Positions 6,328 through 11,795 of a stretch of DNA of 11,795 nucleotides are shown here, in pieces (within the stretch, counting starts at the first letter, position 1; each line of letters starts with the position of its first letter). The DNA lies in contig MEUM01000018.1 of NCBI GenBank assembly GCA_001771735.1, positions 1-11,795 on the forward strand, in the 5' to 3' direction. The DNA is from Caldifarciminota bacterium RBG_13_43_14 (GTDB taxonomy: Bacteria; Hydrothermota; Tepidihabitantia; SM23-42). Below the pieces are notes generated by a model, which ran no database searches, had not been told where the DNA came from, and was given only the letters and a program-made list of their open reading frames with translations. Position numbers and translations under genes: made by a program.

Positions 6328-6356
6328 ATCTTCACTATCTCCTATTTTCTTATTTC

Positions 6357-7898
6357 TTAAAGTCCTGATACCTGACTATCATAGGGAGCATCAACTATGA
6401 AACCCGCAGTTATCTTAAATTCTTTGCCGGCGGGAATAGTTATTTCCCAGGTAAAAATCTGCAAATTCCTGTCATCCTTGGTCGGCTTCGGATCAAGCTG
6501 AACATCGATCACTTTTAGATCGGGGTTCTGGCTTAACGGAATCTGATCGATTATCATGCATTTGATATCACGGCGATGAAAATTCTTCACAATACTTTCA
6601 TATTGATATTCGTACTTGGTAACTTTTTTAACGAGCCCGCCTTTTGATACATGATATTTTTTCATCTTTCTTTCAACTTTGACCCGTTCATCAACACCAA
6701 AACTTATTTTAGTCTTTGCATCGGTAGCAATCGTATTAATATAAATACTGCCGGTCAAATCATCACCAACATAAGTATTGGCATCACCGGCAATGAAAAG
6801 ATAATTGGATGTATTTTTGAATTCGCCTTGTGAATACGCCAATTCTCCATAACGCGGTACAATAAAATATTCGTAATCAGCGTCAAAGGTGTGCTCAACG
6901 ATCTTTATTTTACGGTTTGGTTCGCCGCTCTTTATGCTATATCGACCGGGCAATGGATAAGTGATCGCAATACCGGTGTCCACTGGCTGGACATATTCCT
7001 CGTATCGATCCGCCACCTCAGCTTCGATTTCGGCCGGCGCGGCGGCGGCTCTCTTGGAGGCAAGCGGAGCAAGCCTTTCTCGATCTGGCTGATAAATATC
7101 AATATACCAGGGAGACGGCTCAACCGGTGTGCCGCCGAGAATGGGCTGCGCGGTCGAGAGAGCCAATCTCACATTATCCCAGTCCTCTCCGGTTCGTTGA
7201 TTCACCTTGCCAAAATAGGCAAGATCTATTTTGCCAGTAGCAAGACGTCCCCGTAACTCATAATAAGTATGCCAGCTTCCGCCGTAAATAACATAAGTGA
7301 TTTCGATCCGGTATTTCTTTGCACTTGATGCATGGGCATCAAAAATTATTGTCTTGCGATTCTGGGTAACAGCACGAATATCGCTTAGCTGTTTTTTAAA
7401 AGCATCAACCTGCTCTTTTAGATCCACCCGCTCACGCTCAATTTCAGCGATGCGGTTTTTAGCTTTTGTCATCTCCACTGTTAAAAACTGTAATCCCTGA
7501 CGCCAGGCGGTTGGAGCAACTTTACCGGTAAACAATTCTTTCGATATCGTTTCCGGCACGCTGACCGATATTGATATTAAAAACTTCTGTTTGTCCTGCA
7601 GAACCATACCTTCATCGATCAATGCCCGATCCTTGATCAATAATTTCTTGATCTTATCTTCGATCGCCTTGACCTTGGGACTCACCACTTTCAAATATCC
7701 CTGTTTGACCATGACCTCACCAACGCGCAAGTCCTTTGACTTAATTCGTAGGGTCTGATCATCGATCGCACCCGGCAGATCTGAGATGAAAATATCCTGC
7801 GATCCATGAAATTCAATATCAACGATCCGGGTAACCAGCACGCGATCGCTATAAACTATTACTGAATCGATCCTTGATCTGATATCGCGAGTTTTCAT
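6357..7898 (-). CDS. DUF4139 domain protein (mucoidy inhibitor MuiA-like)
   Basis: A 513-residue protein. The N-terminal part (about 5-70) matches the DUF4140 region (VIVYSDRVLVTR and an ISDLPGAIDDQTLR motif). Charged helical stretches at about 75-105 and 140-180 look like coiled coil. DUF4139 occupies about 190-510, with GGSWHTYYELR (206-216), QRTGEDWDNV (234-243) and LSTAQP (247-252) as hallmarks. Most family members carry a signal peptide; this one shows none, so it may be cytoplasmic. The ATG at 7898 is chosen because a GGAGGT site lies just before it and a promoter is centred at about 7928. The frame can be extended to a TTG at 7925, but that start would lie inside the promoter and upstream of the likely transcript. 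The family's function is not established; mucoidy inhibitor A is a phenotype-based name. Confidence 0.88.
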   Translation of the reverse strand: MKTRDIRSRIDSVIVYSDRVLVTRIVDIEFHGSQDIFISDLPGAIDDQTLRIKSKDLRVGEVMVKQGYLKVVSPKVKAIEDKIKKLLIKDRALIDEGMVLQDKQKFLISISVSVPETISKELFTGKVAPTAWRQGLQFLTVEMTKAKNRIAEIERERVDLKEQVDAFKKQLSDIRAVTQNRKTIIFDAHASSAKKYRIEITYVIYGGSWHTYYELRGRLATGKIDLAYFGKVNQRTGEDWDNVRLALSTAQPILGGTPVEPSPWYIDIYQPDRERLAPLASKRAAAAPAEIEAEVADRYEEYVQPVDTGIAITYPLPGRYSIKSGEPNRKIKIVEHTFDADYEYFIVPRYGELAYSQGEFKNTSNYLFIAGDANTYVGDDLTGSIYINTIATDAKTKISFGVDERVKVERKMKKYHVSKGGLVKKVTKYEYQYESIVKNFHRRDIKCMIIDQIPLSQNPDLKVIDVQLDPKPTKDDRNLQIFTWEITIPAGKEFKITAGFIVDAPYDSQVSGL

Positions 7899-7901
7899 CT
7901 G

Positions 7902-7907
7902 ACCTCC
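7902..7907 (-). promoter_or_regulatory. Ribosome-binding site fixing the DUF4139 start
   Basis: GGAGGT on the minus strand, 3 bases before the ATG at 7898. The spacing is short but the match is strong, and it is the only good site near the N-terminus of this frame. It rules in the 513-residue form over the longer TTG-initiated form. Confidence 0.7.
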
Positions 7908-7914
7908 ATCGACA

Positions 7915-7942
7915 AATCTACACAATCAAAACAAAATGTCAA
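7915..7942 (-). promoter_or_regulatory. Sigma-70-type promoter for the DUF4139-LEA2 operon
   Basis: On the minus strand: TTGACA (-35, perfect, 7942-7937), a 16-base spacer, then TAGATT (-10, four of six matches, 7920-7915). The predicted start is near 7908, giving a leader of about 10 bases holding the GGAGGT site. The very short leader is a weakness, though the sigma-54 and pruA promoters in this window also predict leaders of about 13 bases. Confidence 0.55.
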
Positions 7943-8001
7943 GCTGCTGCCGAACGATCAAGGAAGATTTCAAAACCAACCACAGGCGTGGCGCATTTTT
8001 C

Positions 8002-8029
8002 TTGACCGGGCGGGATTTCTGGCTATAAT
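8002..8029 (+). promoter_or_regulatory. Sigma-70-type promoter for the pruA-glnA operon
   Basis: TTGACC (8002-8007), a 16-base spacer, and a perfect TATAAT (8024-8029). The predicted start near 8036 leaves a leader of about 13 bases that contains AAGGAGG (8038-8044) 4 bases before the ATG at 8049. It is divergent from the DUF4139 promoter, with about 60 bases between the two -35 elements. Confidence 0.75.
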
Positions 8030-8048
8030 GAGCGGTTAAGGAGGTTTA

Positions 8049-9635
8049 ATGAAACCGTTTCGCAATGAGCCGTACAATGATTTTAACAATCCAAAGATAC
8101 GCCGGAAAATGGAAAAGGCGTTGGCGCAAGTTGAATATGAATTCGGCAAAGAATATGATCTCGTGATCGGCGGCAAGAGAGTGAAATGTGAAAAGAAATT
8201 ATACTCTTATAATCCAGCCAAGAAAGATGAAGTTATCGGCATTTTCCAGAAAGCCGACGAACAAATCGCCGAACAAACCATGCAGGCTGCGCTCAAGGCC
8301 TTTGAAACCTGGCGCTACACTCCAGCCACAGTACGGGCAAATTATCTTTTCAAAATCGCCAATATAATGCGGCGGCGCCGCTTCGAATTGAATTCATGGA
8401 TGGTTTTGGAAACCAGCAAGAACTGGCTCGAGGCGGATGCGGATACGGCTGAGGCAATAGATTTTTGCGATTATTACGGTCACGAGGTCTTGCGCTATGA
8501 CCGGGGGCCGAAACTATTGCAACTAAAGGATGAAAGAGACGAGCAGCGCTATATACCGCTCGGCGTCGGTATCGTTATACCCCCGTGGAATTTTCCTTTG
8601 GCAATTCTGACTGGTATGACCACGGCTTCATTTGCGTGTGGTAATACGGTCATTCTCAAACCATCAAGCGATTCACCGGCAATCGCAGCTAAATTTATGG
8701 AAATGGTTGAAGAGGCAAAAGTGCCGGTCGGCGTCGTCAATTTCATGACCGGCTCAGGCGCCCTTGCCGGCGACTATCTGGTCCGCCATCCAAAAACCCG
8801 TTTCATCGCTTTTACCGGTTCAAAATCGGTCGGGCTTCATATAATTGAGCACGCTGCCAAAACCGTGCCCGGACAGATCTGGATCAAGCGGGTGGTCGCG
8901 GAAATGGGCGGGAAAGACCTTATTATTGTCGATTCTGAAGCCAACATTGACAGTGCTGTGACCGACGCGCGGGTTTCTGCTTTTGGTTTTCAGGGCCAAA
9001 AATGCTCGGCCTGTTCCCGGCTTATACTCGATGAAAAAATCTATGATAAATTCATGAAGAAGTTAATACCAACAGTTGAAGCGATCACGGTCGGACCACC
9101 AAAAGATCATGGCAATTATATGGGAGCTGTGATCAACGAATCAGCGTATAAGTCAATGCTCGAATATATCGAGATCGGAAAATCCGAAGGCAAACTTGTC
9201 TGCGGCGGCAAGCCGGCCGAAGGTAACGGCTGGTTCATCCGCCCGACCGTTTTCACTGATATCGGCCCCAAAACCAGGATATTTCAGGAAGAGATCTTTG
9301 GTCCGGTACTGGCGGTAACGCGTGCCCGTAATTTTGAACACGCAATTGAACTTGCCAATGATTCCGAATATGGATTGACCGGTGCGGTTTATACCAAGAA
9401 CCGACAAAAGATCGAAAAAGCGAAAAATGAAGTTTTTGTCGGAAATCTCTATATCAATCGCAAATGCACTGGTGCCATGGTCGCGGCCCATCCATTCGGC
9501 GGATTTAATATGTCGGGCACAGATTCCAAAGCCGGCGGCCCGGATTACCTTGGGCTATTCACCCAAGCCAAAGCGATCGCTGAATATGTGGCCGCGAGAA
9601 AAACTAAAAAGCCGGCAAAAAAAAGACGGGGATAA
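8049..9635 (+). CDS. pruA: 1-pyrroline-5-carboxylate (glutamate semialdehyde) dehydrogenase
   Basis: A 528-residue aldehyde dehydrogenase superfamily enzyme of the P5C dehydrogenase group (RocA/PruA type, usually about 515). It oxidises glutamate gamma-semialdehyde to glutamate with NAD(P)+, the second step of proline and arginine breakdown. Visible features: YIPLGVGIVIPPWNFPLAI at 168-186 with the substrate-anchoring Asn181, ILKPS at 202-206, FTGSKSVG at 255-262, the general base Glu285 in AEMGGK, the nucleophile Cys319 in GQKCSACSR, EEIFGPVL, and the P5C-dehydrogenase signature MSGTDSKAGGPDYL near 486-499. The C-terminus has an unusual basic tail (KTKKPAKKRRG). There is no fused proline dehydrogenase domain and no separate one in the window. 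The start is fixed by AAGGAGG and the upstream promoter. glnA begins 9 bases after the stop. Gene symbol pruA/rocA by family; specificity is by motif only. Confidence 0.92.
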   Translation: MKPFRNEPYNDFNNPKIRRKMEKALAQVEYEFGKEYDLVIGGKRVKCEKKLYSYNPAKKDEVIGIFQKADEQIAEQTMQAALKAFETWRYTPATVRANYLFKIANIMRRRRFELNSWMVLETSKNWLEADADTAEAIDFCDYYGHEVLRYDRGPKLLQLKDERDEQRYIPLGVGIVIPPWNFPLAILTGMTTASFACGNTVILKPSSDSPAIAAKFMEMVEEAKVPVGVVNFMTGSGALAGDYLVRHPKTRFIAFTGSKSVGLHIIEHAAKTVPGQIWIKRVVAEMGGKDLIIVDSEANIDSAVTDARVSAFGFQGQKCSACSRLILDEKIYDKFMKKLIPTVEAITVGPPKDHGNYMGAVINESAYKSMLEYIEIGKSEGKLVCGGKPAEGNGWFIRPTVFTDIGPKTRIFQEEIFGPVLAVTRARNFEHAIELANDSEYGLTGAVYTKNRQKIEKAKNEVFVGNLYINRKCTGAMVAAHPFGGFNMSGTDSKAGGPDYLGLFTQAKAIAEYVAARKTKKPAKKRRG

Positions 9636-9644
9636 TTGAAGAAC

Positions 9645-10964
9645 ATGACAACCGAGTATATATTCAAGAGCGTAACCAAGCGAAAAATAAGATTCATTGA
9701 CCTGTGGTTTTCGGATATTCTGGGTTCAGTAAAAAATGTGACAATCCCGGCCAGCGCCCTAAAAAAAGCACTGAAAGATGGAATATGGTTTGACGGTTCA
9801 TCAGTCGAAGGTTTTGGCCGGATTTTTGAAAGCGATATGTACCTTGTTCCGGATCCGGAAACGTTTGCGGTCATTCCCTGGGGTGAAGATAGAACCGCCC
9901 GGTTCATCTGTGATGTATTTGCTCCTGATCATAAACCCGCCAAGGTAGACCCGCGTTCCACGCTGCGTAACAATCTGCAGTTGCTGCAAAAGAACAAAAT
10001 GGATCTTTATGTCGGCGCCGAACTTGAATTCTACCTATTCCGCCGCGATGGCGACCGGGTCGTCCCGTTGCCCCATGACCGGGTCGGATATTTTGACCTG
10101 GGCGGCGATCTTGCGCTAAAAATCAGGAAGGAGATGTGTAAGCGCCTGCAGGATTTCGGGATTGAGATTGAAGCCGGGCATCACGAAGTCGGCCGTGGTC
10201 AGCATGAGATCGATCTTCTCTATACCGACGCATTGAGAATGGCTGATAATATTCTGACCGCTCGCATGGTAATCAAAAAAGTGGCTGAAGACCACAATCT
10301 TTATGCTACCTTCATGCCCAAACCGATATTCGGTGCGGCCGGTAACGGAATGCATATACATCAAAGTATTTTCAAAGGCAATCGCAATCAGTTTGCTGAT
10401 CAAAAAGATGCCTACGGGCTTTCTCAACTCGCCTACTATTATCTTGCCGGTCTGCTCAACCATGTACGCGAGATCAGCGCCCTGATATCCCCGCTGGTCA
10501 ATTCTTATAAAAGACTTGTATCCGGATTTGAGGCCCCGGTTTACATATGCTGGGGACGCATGAACCGGTCGGCACTGGTTCGGGTGCCGAGAATCAGTAA
10601 GGATAATCTAAACAGCACACGGCTTGAACTGCGCTCCTGTGATCCATCGGCGAATCCATATCTAATTTTTGCTGCGATTCTTCGAGCCGGGATTGAGGGG
10701 ATAAATAACAAATCAAAATATCCCAAGCCAGTTGAAGAGAACGTTTATAAGCTCGAAACAAACATACTAAAGGATAAAGGCATTGATTTGCTGCCACGAT
10801 CGTTATGGGAAGCCCTTGAATATTACCGGCAAAGCAAGCTTGCCCGTCTCGCTCTGGGCGACGATCTGTTTCTTCGTTATTATGATGTAAAAATGAAGGA
10901 ATGGGATGAATACGCGATCCAGGTCACGAAATGGGAGCATGATAAATATTTAGAACTATACTAA
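9645..10964 (+). CDS. glnA: Glutamine synthetase, type I
   Basis: A 439-residue GSI, forming glutamine from glutamate, ammonia and ATP. Visible features: FDGSSVEGFGRIFESDMYL (49-67), with the latch Asp and an Arg at 59 aligned to the feedback-inhibition Arg62 of Bacillus GSI-alpha; metal ligands in GAELEFYLF (124-132) and EAGHHEVGRGQHEID (176-190); NGMHIH (234-239); NSYKRL (286-291) with the flap Glu in GFEAP; NRSALVRVP (307-315); and RLELRS. The length and lack of the extra C-terminal segment indicate the GSI-alpha type. The region corresponding to the adenylylation Tyr reads NVYKLETN rather than NLYDLP, so adenylylation is unlikely. The stretch before NSYKRL is SPLV rather than the usual NPTV. 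An ATG at 9645 is chosen; a TTG at 9636, directly after the pruA stop, is possible and would add 3 residues. Neither has a strong ribosome-binding site, so coupling to pruA is likely. Confidence 0.95.
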   Translation: MTTEYIFKSVTKRKIRFIDLWFSDILGSVKNVTIPASALKKALKDGIWFDGSSVEGFGRIFESDMYLVPDPETFAVIPWGEDRTARFICDVFAPDHKPAKVDPRSTLRNNLQLLQKNKMDLYVGAELEFYLFRRDGDRVVPLPHDRVGYFDLGGDLALKIRKEMCKRLQDFGIEIEAGHHEVGRGQHEIDLLYTDALRMADNILTARMVIKKVAEDHNLYATFMPKPIFGAAGNGMHIHQSIFKGNRNQFADQKDAYGLSQLAYYYLAGLLNHVREISALISPLVNSYKRLVSGFEAPVYICWGRMNRSALVRVPRISKDNLNSTRLELRSCDPSANPYLIFAAILRAGIEGINNKSKYPKPVEENVYKLETNILKDKGIDLLPRSLWEALEYYRQSKLARLALGDDLFLRYYDVKMKEWDEYAIQVTKWEHDKYLELY

Positions 10965-11021
10965 CAAGAAAACGGTTATTGGCTACAAAGCATGGGAAAG
11001 CAACTTTACAATAAAATACTA

Positions 11022-11289
11022 ATTTCTAAATTCGAAATCCTAAACAAATTCCAAATTTTATTTTCCTAAACGTTTGGGATTTTCCGCCCCCTCCACAGGC
11101 CGGCAAGCTAAGCGGATCAGCCTTTGGCTGAGGTTATTAGATATTGTTTACCCCGTTTAAATAATATATATTAAGAGGGGATATTCCCAATAAGGGTAAT
11201 AGCTGTTTGTTTATGCATAAGCTTTAATTTTTTATTTTGTATTTAATGGGGTTTAGAATTTAGTGCTTCGGATTTAGAATTTTAGAAAT
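11022..11289. repeat. AT-rich intergenic element bounded by an imperfect inverted repeat
   Basis: The 348 bases between glnA and the nitroreductase gene hold no gene. The ends of this stretch match in inverted orientation: ATTTCTAAA (11022-11030) with TTTAGAAAT (11281-11289), followed on both sides by related TTCNAAATCC-like and AAATTC-like blocks. Inside the right arm, TTTAGAATTT occurs twice (11252-11261 and 11273-11282). A small hairpin TCAGCC-TTT-GGCTGA sits at 11117-11131, and TTATGCATAA at 11211-11220 is a perfect palindrome. No target-site duplication was established and no transposase is present, so a MITE-like or other dispersed intergenic repeat is only a suggestion. No clear terminator for glnA was seen. 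Confidence 0.45.
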
Positions 11290-11312
11290 AAATTCTTATC
11301 GACTGAGCATCG

Positions 11313-11795
11313 CTACTTTTTGAACACTAACCCTTTTCCGAATCGATTATAAGATACAATTTCTTCTAGTTTCTTCCGCGGTCTCGGTTTGATCCCTCCG
11401 ATTCCCTGTTCATTCGAAGCGGTCTCCGGATAGCCCATTACCAACATTGATCCAATGCGGTATTGATTCGGGATTTTCAGCAGTTTCTTCAAATACTTTT
11501 CATTGAACCAACCAACAAAACAAGTCCCAATGCCGAGTTCGGTTGCGGTCAAAGCCATATGAGTCATGGCAATCGAAAAATCGATCAGATAATTTTCATG
11601 ACCAAAAAGCTCGCCGAGATAATGAGTTACTGCTTTGAAGTATAAACCGACAATGACTACCGGTGCTCTATTCAACCAGGTAATAAGCCGCTTCGAACCC
11701 ATTGGCAAATGCTCAGGAATCAGATCTTTGAGCTCTTGATCATCAACCACGATAAAATGCCAGGCCTGACGATTGCTTGAAGACGGTGCCAGCCG
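11313..11795 (-). CDS. Nitroreductase family protein (FMN-dependent), 5' end missing
   Basis: 160 residues of a nitroreductase-fold flavoprotein; the frame runs off the right edge, so the first few dozen residues or fewer are missing. Members are FMN enzymes using NAD(P)H, often dimers, that reduce nitroaromatics, quinones or related compounds. The visible N-terminal sequence RLAPSSSNRQAWHFIVV (11795-11745) is the classic FMN-phosphate-binding motif with APSS and the Asn-Arg-Gln-x-Trp element. Further on are the helix with LTATELGIGTCFVGWF (near residues 83-98), the KIPNQYRIGSMLVMGYPE stretch of the flavin pocket, and a family-typical ending with RPRKKLEEIV. A GTG at 11750 lies inside the conserved motif and is not the true start. 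Substrate unknown. It is convergent with glnA. Confidence 0.93.
   Translation of the reverse strand, partial: RLAPSSSNRQAWHFIVVDDQELKDLIPEHLPMGSKRLITWLNRAPVVIVGLYFKAVTHYLGELFGHENYLIDFSIAMTHMALTATELGIGTCFVGWFNEKYLKKLLKIPNQYRIGSMLVMGYPETASNEQGIGGIKPRPRKKLEEIVSYNRFGKGLVFKK

Noticed and set aside
7899..7925. Longer N-terminus of the DUF4139 protein from a TTG at 7925
   Set aside because: It would start inside the spacer of the TTGACA-N16-TAGATT promoter and adds no signal peptide; the ATG at 7898 has its own GGAGGT site.
7990..8006. TGGCGC followed by a CTTGA stretch upstream of the P5C dehydrogenase, considered as a second sigma-54 promoter
   Set aside because: The -12 element is not TTGC and its GC dinucleotide is missing; the overlapping TTGACC-N16-TATAAT explains the region better.
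11741..11750. GTG at 11750 as the start of the nitroreductase gene
   Set aside because: The frame continues upstream to the window edge and encodes the conserved APSSSNRQAWHFIV flavin-binding motif, so the real start lies outside the window.

Overview
The window is bacterial chromosome from an organism with many exported proteins and lipoproteins, so probably a diderm. The gene style (N/K/D-rich secreted proteins, a DUF4384-PEGA protein, a lipoprotein with an FN3 domain of the 'PDLAGYRIFR' kind, AT-rich intergenic repeats of the 'TTTAGAATTT' kind) resembles uncultured FCB-related candidate phyla such as WOR-3/Stahlbacteria. That placement is inference; no rRNA or tRNA gene is present to confirm it.

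Layout. (1) 1-2721, plus strand: a tightly overlapping operon holding the 3' end of cdsA (phospholipid CDP-diacylglycerol synthesis), rarA (AAA+ replication-fork/recombination ATPase) and a geranylgeranyl-reductase-family flavoprotein. A perfect 10-bp hairpin closes it and probably also stops the convergent transcript. (2) 2750-5599, minus strand: four exported proteins in a row. In transcription order they are an FN3 lipoprotein, an extremely Trp/Tyr/His-rich secreted protein with a charged tail, a DUF4384+PEGA protein, and a small N/D/K-rich secreted protein with one calcium-loop-like motif. The first gene is preceded by a full consensus match to a sigma-54 promoter, and a GCAC-N7-GTGC dyad resembling an NtrC enhancer site lies about 93 bp upstream of the predicted start site. 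(3) 5736-5793: a REP-like pair of inverted repeat units whose hairpin stems differ in sequence but keep pairing. (4) 5893-7898, minus strand: a two-gene operon, a DUF4139 (MuiA-like) protein followed by a small LEA2-type lipoprotein, with a sigma-70-like promoter. (5) 8049-10964, plus strand: a two-gene operon of 1-pyrroline-5-carboxylate dehydrogenase and type I glutamine synthetase with a good sigma-70 promoter; together these would turn proline-derived P5C into glutamate and then glutamine. (6) 10965-11312: AT-rich intergenic DNA bounded by an imperfect inverted repeat. (7) 11313-11795, minus strand: a nitroreductase-family gene whose first few codons lie beyond the window.

The parts most worth attention are the exported-protein cluster and its apparent sigma-54/enhancer control. 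Its members have no established joint function, so a shared cell-surface role is a hypothesis. Nothing in the window is a CRISPR array, prophage, transposase gene or recognisable defence system.
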